In this document: piece by piece, positions 1 to 6,726 of the stretch
How positions within the stretch are numbered: the first letter of the stretch is position 1
How the letters are laid out: every line of letters starts with the position of its first letter
The notes under the pieces: model-generated
Databases searched by the model: none
Told to the model about the DNA's origin: nothing
What the model saw: the letters and a program-made list of their open reading frames with translations, nothing else
Made by a program: the position numbers and the translations under genes
NCBI GenBank assembly: GCA_025869455.1
Contig: JAOZVT010000655.1
Coordinates: 1 to 7,998 of the forward strand
DNA from: Prosthecobacter sp.
GTDB lineage: Bacteria > Verrucomicrobiota > Verrucomicrobiia > Verrucomicrobiales > Verrucomicrobiaceae
DNA: 7,998 nt
Direction: 5' to 3'

Positions 1-332
1 AGGGTGTCACCCGTGGGATTGAGGACGCAGACAAAGTGATGAGAGGCATACTCTGGATGCGGCATGACTTGATTCAGTTCCGTGTAATCCCAATCCTCCG
101 TCTTCTCTGGAAAAAGGGACTTAAAGGTCTCACGGCTCACGCCAATGTTTAAACGAAAGGTGCCTTCACGAGTGAGGTTCGATAGACGGTCATACTCATT
201 GTCTTCCTCAATGAGGCTAATGAAAGGTCTAACCTGATCTGCGGCATAGCAGAAGAAGCGGTAGCCGAAGTTGTCCGTCGTCGTCACGTTCGGGAGTCGA
301 TGGATGTAATCTTGGATCTCGTGGAGTGTCAT
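1..332 (-). CDS. DUF6194 family protein, 3' end cut by window edge
   Basis: The reading frame opens at an ATG (complement of 330-332) and stays open for 110 full codons to the left edge, so the C-terminus is missing. The translation begins MTLHEIQDYIHRLP. It has the features I associate with the DUF6194 family: an N-terminal helix, an aromatic FGYRFFCYA strand (residues 22-30), a DNEYDRLSNL segment (44-53), RLNIGVSRETF (60-70), MPHPEYA (90-96) and CVLNP (102-106). The family is usually about 150 residues, so roughly 40 residues should lie outside the window. No signal peptide or membrane segment is visible, so it is probably cytoplasmic. The biochemical function of the family is not known to me. 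It starts 53 bp after the stop of the upstream 155-residue gene on the same strand, so the two may share a transcript. There is no good Shine-Dalgarno sequence before the ATG. Confidence 0.8.
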   Translation of the reverse strand, partial: MTLHEIQDYIHRLPNVTTTDNFGYRFFCYAADQVRPFISLIEEDNEYDRLSNLTREGTFRLNIGVSRETFKSLFPEKTEDWDYTELNQVMPHPEYASHHFVCVLNPTGDT

Positions 333-385
333 GATGGGGGGCAGAATTAACGGGAGATGGTAGAATGGGTCGCGACGGGTTCAAC

Positions 386-853
386 TTACGGATGGCAGTC
401 GCTTGGTTCCATGTTTTCCGTCGAAGCTGCTTCACTGAGCTTGATTTCATAACCGCGATAGTAAGTGGGTGTCATTCGCTGAACTTCGGGTGTTAACCCA
501 CCCTTTTGCATGCGGACGCTCATGACAATTCTGTCACCATGGTAGAGGCCAATATGCACCGAGAAGACAGGGAGGCCCTTTGCTGCAAGGTGATCATGAA
601 GCTCGCTGGCGACTGGCTGAGCCAGCGCTTCGTTCTTCCATGACATGGAAGCATGAGTCCCTTTGTTCAGCGCTTTCCGTTCTTCAGGTGTTAGAGTTGC
701 AATGTGCCTTTCCCAAATCTGGTTCCGCACTCGAATGAACTCATCCATCCTTTTGGATTGTCCTTCAGGGGTCTCAGGCATCTCACCGACTTCCTGGGAC
801 CATTCCCCCAGCGTCTCGTATTCACGCTTCTTGGTTTTATGAAAGGGCCACAT
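386..853 (-). CDS. Hypothetical protein, 155 aa, soluble
   Basis: I do not recognise this protein. It starts with MWPFHKTKKREYETLGEW, a basic then aromatic opening common in small cytoplasmic proteins. A charged, probably helical half follows (about residues 20-95, including RNQIWERHIATLTPEERKAL). The second half is strand-rich (about 95-135, LPVFSVHIGLYHGDRIVMSVRM), followed by a YYRGYEIKL motif near the C-terminus. It has no signal peptide, membrane helix or metal-binding cysteine pattern. The ATG at 851-853 is the first in the frame and is preceded by a possible weak promoter, but there is no clear ribosome-binding site. The residue mix and length argue for a real gene, and the DUF6194 gene follows after 53 bp on the same strand. 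An uncharacterised small alpha/beta protein is all that can be said. Confidence 0.65.
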   Translation of the reverse strand: MWPFHKTKKREYETLGEWSQEVGEMPETPEGQSKRMDEFIRVRNQIWERHIATLTPEERKALNKGTHASMSWKNEALAQPVASELHDHLAAKGLPVFSVHIGLYHGDRIVMSVRMQKGGLTPEVQRMTPTYYRGYEIKLSEAASTENMEPSDCHP

Positions 854-886
854 GATGCGGTGAAGTTAGGCAAATATTTGAGAGAT

Positions 887-916
887 ATCCTACCCTTTAC
901 AGGAGGATGCCTTCAA
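887..916 (-). promoter_or_regulatory. Possible promoter of the 155-aa gene
   Basis: On the minus strand TTGAAG (complement of 911-916) lies 18 bp upstream of TAGGAT (complement of 887-892). Each hexamer matches the sigma-70 consensus at four of six positions. The expected start point falls at about 880, inside a perfect 10-bp palindrome, CAAATATTTG (871-880), which could be an operator. The leader to the ATG at 853 would be about 27 nt. This rests on a pattern match only. Confidence 0.25.
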
Positions 917-956
917 TGCTGATTTGCATTCCTTTTCGGCTGCCTGCCGTTCATCT

Positions 957-1074
957 GAATCCCAGCGGGATTCTCCACGAATAGCCAGGGGCTGAGGAAC
1001 GAAGCCCCTGGGAGAGCGGCATGCAGAACCAACCCTGAAAGGGTTGCCCCATGCGCGAAATGATTTCAAATCAT
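957..1074. repeat. Composite intergenic element of four palindromes
   Basis: Four perfect inverted repeats follow each other in 118 bp. GAATCCC-agc-GGGATTC is at 957-973. CCAGGGGCT and AGCCCCTGG, with a 9-nt loop, are at 985-1011. CAACCCT-gaa-AGGGTTG is at 1030-1046. ATGATTT-c-AAATCAT is at 1060-1074. Such strings of short GC-rich hairpins, with CAACCCT/AGGGTTG and AGCCCCT units, resemble dispersed intergenic repeats I associate with Verrucomicrobiota and related phyla. The element fills most of the 308-bp gap between metH and the 155-residue gene. Both flanking genes run leftward, so transcripts from metH would carry it. No unit is followed by a T-run, so a classical terminator role is not evident. 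A minus-strand frame of 63 codons across it (890-1081) is best read as chance translation of the repeat. Confidence 0.6.
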
Positions 1075-1105
1075 CCGGCATGCCGAGCTACACGGACATC
1101 ACGGA

Positions 1106-1126
1106 TCACATGGTTTTGCCATGTGA
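1106..1126 (-). terminator. metH: Hairpin downstream of metH, possible terminator
   Basis: TCACATGG and CCATGTGA form a perfect 8-bp stem around a 5-nt loop, beginning 36 nt after the metH stop codon. The position fits a 3' end hairpin. No U-tract follows on the minus strand, so intrinsic termination would be weak; it may instead stabilise the transcript end. Confidence 0.35.
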
Positions 1127-1161
1127 CGGTGGATGCGGGTGTTACAGAGTAATGCGTGTGA

Positions 1162-4100
1162 TCAATAGCCTAACCAGGGGCTGAGCCATTTTTCGGTTTG
1201 CTCCACGGTCATGCCTTTGCGGGCTGCGTAGTCGGTGATCTGGTCTTTGCCCAGGACACTGATGCCGAAGTAGTGCGACTCAGGGTGGCTGAAGTAGAGG
1301 CCGCTGACGGCGCTGCCTGGGTGCATGGCCATGCTTTCGGTGAGCTCCACGCCTGTCTGTTCGGTGGCTTGCAGCAGATCAAAGAGGATGGGTTTTTCCG
1401 TGTGGTCGGGCTGGGCTGGGTAACCAGGGGCTGGCCGGATGCCACGGTATTTTTCTTTGACCACTTCTTCGTGCGTGAGATCGCCAGGTTTTTCGTAACC
1501 CCAGGCAAAGCGGGCCTGCTGGTGCAGATACTCGGCAAAGGCTTCCGCCAGGCGGTCGGCCACGGCTTTCACGATGATGGCGCTGTAAGGATCATTCGCG
1601 GCATCGAACTCTTTGGCAAAGTCATCTGCCCCGTGAATGCCCACAGCAAAGCCACCGATGTAGTCGGCACGGCCACTGCCTTTGGGCGCGATGTAGTCAC
1701 TCAACGCAAAGTTAGGCTTGTCCTTTTTGATGACTTGCTGACGCAGGGTGTGGAAGGTGGTGCGCACGCTGCTGCGGGTCTCGTCGGTATAGACTTCGAT
1801 GTCGTCTCCCACCGCATTGGCGGGGAAGAAACCGCAGACACCACGCGGGAGAAAACGCTTCTCGGCGATGATGCGATCCAGCAGATCATTGGCATCCTTG
1901 TAAAGCTTCAGCGCTTGCTCATCGGCCTGCACTTTCATTTCAGGATCTTCATGGGCGGAGGCAAAGCGGCCTTCGCTGGGGATCCAGCGGCCCCGCAGTT
2001 CCCAGGAGTGGAAGAAGGGGGACCAATCAATGAACGGGCGTAGCGTGGCGACCAAGTCCGTGCCTTCAAAAGCTTTCGTGCCGAGGAAGCTCGGCGTGGC
2101 GATTTCTTGGGTGGTCCAGTCGCAGTGGTAACCTTTTTCGCGTGAGTCTTCGATGCTGAGAAGCTGACGATCCTTTTTCTTTCCGTACTCTTCACGCAGT
2201 CTCACATGGCGGGCTTCATTGTCGCGAATGAAGCCTTCCCGCTGATCTTCGCTGATCAGGGAAGTGGTCACGGGCACACTGCGGCTGGCATCCAGCACGT
2301 GGACAATCGGGCCGCTGTAATGCGGGGCAATTTTGATGGCCGTGTGCGCGGCGCTGGTGGTGGCTCCACCGATGAGCAAAGGTTGCTTCATGCCCAGGCG
2401 CTCCATCTCAGAGGCCACGTGCATCATTTCATCCAGAGACGGGGTGATCAGGCCGCTGAGGCCAATGACATCCGCGCCCACTTCCACCGCTTTTTCCAGG
2501 ATCTTCGCACACGGCACCATGACTCCCATGTCCGTGACTTCAAAGCCGTTACACGCCAGCACGATGCCGACAATGTTCTTGCCGATGTCATGCACATCCC
2601 CCTTCACCGTGGCGAGGACGATCTTGCCGCCGCCCTGCTGGGCTGCTTCGGCAGGGATGAGGTCGGCTGCGGTTAGGCTTTCTTTTCCTTCGTCTGGTAC
2701 TGAGCTGTCTCCTCCTGGAGCAGAGCTTCCTGTCCCGCCTGACGGAGGGATTGCAGCGTCGCTTCCTCCACGCTCTGAAAGATTTCCGCAGCTTCCGGAC
2801 TGATTTGACCGGAGAAATTTGGCCTGCGCTTCTGAGGTGTAGGCTGGCTCGTCTGCATGGAAGGAGTAGTGTTCATGGAGGATAGTTTGTCCGGTTTCTA
2901 GCAGGTTATCAATTGATTCGTTAAGGTGATCAGCCAGCCACTCCAGCGACTGAAAGGTAGGGTTTCGGTCGGAATTATCCACGACAAGCACCTTGGCATC
3001 GTGTTTGGAGGAGAATTCTTCAGCCAGTGCTAGGGTGGTGCGCGCGGCTTGATAATGACCGTTAGCGGCACGGCTTAGAGGGACGATGCGTCCGCCGCCT
3101 TCGTCGATCAGTGCTCGTTTTAGCATGTTGCCGATGGCCTTTGGCCAAGGGCAATAAATGAAGCGAATTTCAATGCACAACTCCGCCGCAAAACAGCGTT
3201 GAAGATGCGCGCGACTGCGCTTCAGATTCTGCAAGGTGCCATCCACGATGAGGATGATGCGGGAATCATTGGGTAGGATTCGCGTCGCCGTCGTCTTGCC
3301 GCTTCCTTGGCCGCCTGCGTTAAATACAATGGCGCGGCCAGGCTCTGCTTCGGCGACTGTTTTTTCAAACAACCAATCCACAAACGCACCCGCAGGCTCC
3401 AGCGTGGCCACGCTCCATTTCTGGCGGCTCTCGCGGTCCTTCGCATAGTCAGGACTCATTTCCTGGACGCTGTTGCGATCCAGCACGATGCCAAATCGCT
3501 TCTTGTATTCCGCCGCTGCGGCTTCCAGATCAGCAGCCAGTTCCGCTGCAAATTTGACTTCGATTCGGCGCTCTTCCAGGCTCAGGTCAGGGTAGGGGGT
3601 ATAACAAAAAGCATCGGCAGCGGTGACGGTTCCACCTGTTTGCAGTGCCTCGGCAGTTAGGCCAGCGATCTCCACCAGCAGCTCGCGCTCGCGGGCTTTG
3701 CGGGCTTTTTCAGCCTCCATGAAGGGTTGCAGGTAGGCCACGCTTTGCTTCATCACACGAGCACTTTTCACCACCTGCGGCAGGAACATTTTGCCTGCGC
3801 CAAAGAGGTCGCCCACCACGCTCATGCCGTCCATCAGCGGGCCTTCGATCACGGACAAAGGCTTGCCGAGTTGATCCAGAGCTTCCGCCGTGTCTTCGTT
3901 GATGAAATCCGTGATGCCCTTCAGCAGGGAATGCTCCAGCCGCTTGGCCACCGGCGCTTCACGCCAGGACATGTCCACTTCGCTCTTCTTGGCAGCACCG
4001 GCCTGACCTTTGAATTGCTCCGCATAATCCACCAGGATTTCCGTGGCGTCAGGGCGGCGATTCAGGATCACGTCCTCCACCTTTTCCAGGAGTTCTTTGG

Positions 4101-6003
4101 GGATCTCTTCGTAAACTTCCAGCATGCCGGCATTGACGATGCCCATGTCCATGCCCGCCTTGATGGCGTAATAAAGGAAGACGCTGTGCATGGCTTCACG
4201 CACTTTGTTATTCCCACGGAAGCTGAAGCTGATGTTACTGACCCCACCGCTGACCTTGGCATACGGCAGGTTCTCTTTGATCCAGCGGGTGGCGTTGATG
4301 AAGTCCAGCGCGTAATTGTTATGCTCTTCCAGACCCGTGGCCACGGTCAGAATGTTCGGGTCAAAGATGATGTCTTCAGGCGGGAACTCCACCTCATCCA
4401 CCAGGATGCGGTAGGCGCGCTCACAGATCCGAATCTTCTCTTCATAAGTGGCCGCCTGACCTTGTTCGTCAAAGGCCATCACCACAGTAGCCGCGCCGTA
4501 CTTCTTGATCTTGCGTGCGTATTCTTTGAACTTCTCTTCCCCTTCTTTCAGGGAAATGGAGTTCACGATGCCCTTGCCTTGCAGGCATTTCAGACCGGCC
4601 TCGATGATCTCCCATTTGGAGGAGTCCACCATGATCGGCACCTTGTTCACTTCAGGCTCGGTTTGCAGCAGCACCAGGAACTTGGTCATCATCGGCACGC
4701 CATCGATCAAGCCTTCGTCCATGCACACGTCGATGACGTTGGCCCCATTCTCCACCTGCTGGCGGGCGATGGTGACGGCAGCTTCCAGATTGCCTTCTTT
4801 GATCAGCTTGGCGAATTTCGGAGAGCCCGCCACGTTCGTGCGCTCGCCAATCATCAGGTAGTTTGAATTCGACGTGTAAACGAACGGCTGAGATCCGCTC
4901 AGGCGCATGTCTGGCGCTGGGTGCGCGATTTCACGCGGGGCCAGATTTTCCACCGCTTTGGCAATGGCGGCAATGTGATCTGGCGTGTTACCGCAGCAGC
5001 CGCCCATGATGTTGACGAAACCGCTCTTGGCAAAGTCCGTGGCAAAGTTAGCCATGTCCGGCGGCAGCAGGTCAAAGCCTGTCGGTGCCAGCGGGTTAGG
5101 CATCCCAGCATTTGGGTAGGCGGAAACAAAGCAGTCGGCTTTCGAAGATAGCTCTTCCAGGAAAGGACGCATCTTATCTGGGCCTAACGAACAGTTTAGA
5201 CCGATGGACAGCGGCTTCACATGCCGCATGGCATTCAGGTAAGCCTCCGTGATCTGGCCAGAGATCATCGTTTCACCACCTGGCCCCACCGCAGCAGAGA
5301 TCTGGATGGGCAGTTCCACGCCGTCTTGTTCAAAGACTTCACGAATGGCCACCAGCGCCGCTTTGGCGTTCAAGGAGTCAAAGATGGTCTCCACCATCAG
5401 CGTGTCCACCCCACCGGCGATCAAGCCACGGATCTGGTGCGCGTAAGCGGCCTTCACTTGATCAAAGGTCACGTAGCGGAAGCTCAGGTCGTTGAGATCT
5501 GGGAACTGAGAAAGTGATACAGTGAGCGGCCCCACGGCCCCTGCCACGTAGCGTTTGCGCCCGGTTTTTTCACCGATCAGGTCTGCCCATTTCCGGCACT
5601 GCTGCGCGGAGTTAAAATTGATCTCCCAGGCAATGTCGTTGAGGAACTTGTCCTCCAGCATTTCCTGGAAGAATTCCGGGTCCTTCCGGCGGCCATGCGG
5701 CACCTCGCGGAAAAACTCAGCCTGCGCAATGCTGGTGCCCGAGAAGGTGTTCGTCTCGATGATGTCCGCCCCAGCTTCCAGGAAGCGGCGGTGGATGTCC
5801 TCGATGATGTCCGGACGCGTGATGGAAAGGATGTCGCCATTGTTCAGCAGGTCCTTCTCGTTCTTCAGAAATCGATCTCCACGCGCATCCGCTTCCTTGA
5901 GGCCGTAGCCACGAATGGTCGTTCCCATCGCTCCATCAATCACCAGGATTCGCTGGCGCATGGCGGCTTCGAGTTCGGTACGGACGTTAGGGCGTGCAGG
6001 CAT
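1162..6003 (-). CDS. metH: Cobalamin-dependent methionine synthase with an inserted P-loop kinase domain
   Basis: MetH transfers the methyl group of 5-methyltetrahydrofolate to homocysteine through methylcobalamin, giving methionine and tetrahydrofolate in the cytoplasm. All modules are visible in order. The homocysteine domain (about 13-345) has zinc ligands C271, C336 and C337 in NCSLGP and GGCCGNTP. The pterin-binding barrel (about 380-640) starts at MIGERTN. The Cap helices span about 680-768. The cobalamin fold (about 1126-1260) carries DVHDIGKN, with cobalt ligand H1138, D1136 and S1189 at the same spacing as E. coli H759 and S810. The activation domain (about 1290-1613) carries DWSPFF (D1326) and RPAPGYP (R1523). 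The chosen ATG matches the E. coli N-terminus. The protein has 1613 residues against 1227 in E. coli. Most of the excess is a kinase-like insert at 771-1124; a smaller extra loop lies at about 97-121. The TGA stop at 1162 follows the usual WLSPWLGY ending. No cobalamin or SAM riboswitch is seen in the 123-bp leader. The MetH assignment is very secure; activity of the fused protein is not. Confidence 0.96.
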   Translation of the reverse strand: MPARPNVRTELEAAMRQRILVIDGAMGTTIRGYGLKEADARGDRFLKNEKDLLNNGDILSITRPDIIEDIHRRFLEAGADIIETNTFSGTSIAQAEFFREVPHGRRKDPEFFQEMLEDKFLNDIAWEINFNSAQQCRKWADLIGEKTGRKRYVAGAVGPLTVSLSQFPDLNDLSFRYVTFDQVKAAYAHQIRGLIAGGVDTLMVETIFDSLNAKAALVAIREVFEQDGVELPIQISAAVGPGGETMISGQITEAYLNAMRHVKPLSIGLNCSLGPDKMRPFLEELSSKADCFVSAYPNAGMPNPLAPTGFDLLPPDMANFATDFAKSGFVNIMGGCCGNTPDHIAAIAKAVENLAPREIAHPAPDMRLSGSQPFVYTSNSNYLMIGERTNVAGSPKFAKLIKEGNLEAAVTIARQQVENGANVIDVCMDEGLIDGVPMMTKFLVLLQTEPEVNKVPIMVDSSKWEIIEAGLKCLQGKGIVNSISLKEGEEKFKEYARKIKKYGAATVVMAFDEQGQAATYEEKIRICERAYRILVDEVEFPPEDIIFDPNILTVATGLEEHNNYALDFINATRWIKENLPYAKVSGGVSNISFSFRGNNKVREAMHSVFLYYAIKAGMDMGIVNAGMLEVYEEIPKELLEKVEDVILNRRPDATEILVDYAEQFKGQAGAAKKSEVDMSWREAPVAKRLEHSLLKGITDFINEDTAEALDQLGKPLSVIEGPLMDGMSVVGDLFGAGKMFLPQVVKSARVMKQSVAYLQPFMEAEKARKARERELLVEIAGLTAEALQTGGTVTAADAFCYTPYPDLSLEERRIEVKFAAELAADLEAAAAEYKKRFGIVLDRNSVQEMSPDYAKDRESRQKWSVATLEPAGAFVDWLFEKTVAEAEPGRAIVFNAGGQGSGKTTATRILPNDSRIILIVDGTLQNLKRSRAHLQRCFAAELCIEIRFIYCPWPKAIGNMLKRALIDEGGGRIVPLSRAANGHYQAARTTLALAEEFSSKHDAKVLVVDNSDRNPTFQSLEWLADHLNESIDNLLETGQTILHEHYSFHADEPAYTSEAQAKFLRSNQSGSCGNLSERGGSDAAIPPSGGTGSSAPGGDSSVPDEGKESLTAADLIPAEAAQQGGGKIVLATVKGDVHDIGKNIVGIVLACNGFEVTDMGVMVPCAKILEKAVEVGADVIGLSGLITPSLDEMMHVASEMERLGMKQPLLIGGATTSAAHTAIKIAPHYSGPIVHVLDASRSVPVTTSLISEDQREGFIRDNEARHVRLREEYGKKKDRQLLSIEDSREKGYHCDWTTQEIATPSFLGTKAFEGTDLVATLRPFIDWSPFFHSWELRGRWIPSEGRFASAHEDPEMKVQADEQALKLYKDANDLLDRIIAEKRFLPRGVCGFFPANAVGDDIEVYTDETRSSVRTTFHTLRQQVIKKDKPNFALSDYIAPKGSGRADYIGGFAVGIHGADDFAKEFDAANDPYSAIIVKAVADRLAEAFAEYLHQQARFAWGYEKPGDLTHEEVVKEKYRGIRPAPGYPAQPDHTEKPILFDLLQATEQTGVELTESMAMHPGSAVSGLYFSHPESHYFGISVLGKDQITDYAARKGMTVEQTEKWLSPWLGY
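2632..3693 (-). other. Zeta-toxin-like P-loop kinase domain inserted in MetH hinge (residues 771-1124)
   Basis: E. coli MetH passes from the Cap end (about ...YLEPFIEA) to KMVIATVKGD in roughly a dozen residues; here about 354 residues intervene. The insert starts with an unassigned helical segment (771-835). A motif typical of large zeta-toxin-like proteins follows (RFGIVLDRNSVQEMSPDYAKDRESR, 836-860, and LEPAGAFVDWLF, 868-879). Next are a strand leading into Walker A, GGQGSGKT (897-904, K903), then VDGTLQN (920-926), KRALIDEGGGRIVPL (962-976, candidate phosphate-binding R963 and R972) and VVDNS (1007-1011). This order matches AAA_33/zeta-type nucleotide kinases, whose characterised members phosphorylate UDP-N-acetylglucosamine; other P-loop kinases phosphorylate small molecules or RNA ends. 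The substrate here cannot be read from sequence. No intein-type splice residues are seen at the borders. Long open frames on the opposite strand of the MetH core stop across 2677-3306, hinting at different codon use. An exact border cannot be set without relatives lacking the insert. Confidence 0.8.
2673..2819 (-). pseudogene. Out-of-frame C-terminal tail of the inserted kinase, ending in its own TAA
   Basis: Shifting one base forward from the metH frame at AAATTT (2815-2820) opens a 48-codon frame. It reads NFSGQISPEAAEIFQ and continues as a charged, Gln/Glu/Ala-rich helical sequence ending QYQTKEKKA, with TAA at 2673-2675. It looks like natural protein. The metH-frame reading of the same bases (residues about 1062-1110) is a Ser/Gly/Pro-rich string such as GGTGSSAPGGDSS, with no family resemblance. 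The simplest reading is that this is the true end of a once independent kinase gene, and that a one-base insertion near 2815-2820 moved translation into the frame that continues into the cobalamin domain. Programmed frameshifting or a sequencing error are alternatives. Confidence 0.6.
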
Positions 6004-6037
6004 GCCTGAAACTAGCCTCTACCAGCGCAGCGTCAAT

Positions 6038-6071
6038 CTCGCATCAACGCATCATGATTTGAGGATGCGAG
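6038..6071 (-). promoter_or_regulatory. metH: Inverted repeat in the metH leader
   Basis: CTCGCATC (6038-6045) and GATGCGAG (6064-6071) form a perfect 8-bp inverted repeat with an 18-nt loop, 35-68 nt upstream of the metH ATG. It could be an RNA stem in the leader or a protein operator. It does not match the SAM or cobalamin riboswitch conserved cores I know. The rest of the 123-bp gap between DUF559 and metH shows no convincing sigma-70 promoter. Confidence 0.3.
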
Positions 6072-6126
6072 CGGGTGGAGGTGTGTGGGCAAAATCACAT
6101 CGCTCATTCATCGGCCCCATGGCGGG

Positions 6127-6525
6127 TCACGTTCTGTCATCTGTCGCCTTCCAGATGCGCAACAGAACGCCATCCAGGTTGGTCAGCACATCGTGATTGG
6201 TAAATCGCAGCAATTGAATGCCCTTCTGGGAGAGAAACGAAGCCCTGGCGGCATCCCGTTTCTGCCCGTCTTCGGAGCGATGCTGGCTACCATCCAGTTC
6301 CAGCCCGAGTCGGAGGTCATGGCAGAAAAAATCGAGAATGTAGGGCTGGACAGGGTGCTGACGGCGAAACTTCCGCCCGTTCATCCTTCGATCTCGCAGG
6401 CAAGACCAGAGCAGCCCTTCCGCATCCGTGGCGGTCTGTCGCAGGTGCCGGGCAAACTCGATCAACTGAAGTGCTCTTTCGCTTGAGTCTAGATGATGTC
6501 CTAGGATTTCACGGCGGGAAAGCAT
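6127..6525 (-). CDS. DUF559 domain protein (Vsr-like, PD-(D/E)XK nuclease superfamily)
   Basis: The 132-residue product is essentially one DUF559 domain (Pfam PF04480). The family core is clear: ARHLRQTATDAEGLLWSCLRDRRMNGRKFRRQHPV at about 25-59, then the strand YILDFFCHDLRLGLELDGSQH at about 62-82 with D65, E77 and D79 as candidate metal ligands, and a later ILxRF-type strand (IQLLRF). Proteins of this fold are related to very-short-patch repair endonuclease and are often annotated as uncharacterised or group II intron/restriction-associated nucleases; the activity of solitary members is largely unproven. The ATG at 6523-6525 gives a normal N-terminal extension. The gene runs in the same direction as metH, 123 bp upstream of it, so it may be co-transcribed, but no functional link is apparent. 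No partner methyltransferase or mobile-element gene is present. Confidence 0.88.
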   Translation of the reverse strand: MLSRREILGHHLDSSERALQLIEFARHLRQTATDAEGLLWSCLRDRRMNGRKFRRQHPVQPYILDFFCHDLRLGLELDGSQHRSEDGQKRDAARASFLSQKGIQLLRFTNHDVLTNLDGVLLRIWKATDDRT

Positions 6526-6547
6526 GCGTGCTGGGAGTTTTGATCAG

Positions 6548-6576
6548 AGCATTGTTGCAGACAAAGGGGGAGTCAA
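6548..6576 (-). promoter_or_regulatory. Weak candidate promoter for the DUF559 gene
   Basis: On the minus strand TTGACT (complement of 6571-6576) is followed after 17 bp by AATGCT (complement of 6548-6553). The -35 matches consensus at five of six positions but the -10 at only three. The position gives a leader of about 15 nt before the ATG at 6525. Confidence 0.2.
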
Positions 6577-6726
6577 GGCTCTGGAATCGCGCGCTAGGTG
6601 GAAAGTGCGTTTTTGTGGATGAAAAAGAGGGGCTTATGGGGGAGAGCGAGGGAAGCTGACGGACGACGATGTATCGGCTGAGTGAGATTGGTTGTTGGCG
6701 GTGATTTTTTGGGAAGCGGAGCGTCT

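Noticed and set aside
901..984. AGGAGG followed by ATG at 907 and a 25-codon plus-strand frame
   Set aside because: The Shine-Dalgarno directly abuts the ATG with no spacer, and the frame runs into the repeat hairpins.
890..1081. 63-codon minus-strand frame containing GNPFRVG
   Set aside because: It runs through the palindromic repeat element; peptides of this kind are the usual false translation of such repeats.
2672..3662. 7-bp direct repeat GTTAGGC at 2672-2678 and 3656-3662 as a target-site duplication of the insert
   Set aside because: The same heptamer also occurs at 865-871 and 1711-1717, so it is common locally; the in-frame 984-bp spacing is not significant by itself.
2632..3693. 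Intein within MetH
   Set aside because: No Cys/Ser at the left junction, no His-Asn plus Cys/Ser/Thr at the right junction and no homing endonuclease motifs; the content is a P-loop kinase.
3727..4866. 379-codon open frame on the plus strand opposite metH
   Set aside because: It lies entirely antisense to the conserved pterin and Cap modules. It is rich in His, Phe, Gln and Val with no family resemblance, as expected of a shadow of biased codons.
6004..6126. Cobalamin or SAM riboswitch upstream of metH
   Set aside because: The leader is only 123 bp and has none of the conserved cores I know; only a simple 8-bp inverted repeat is present.
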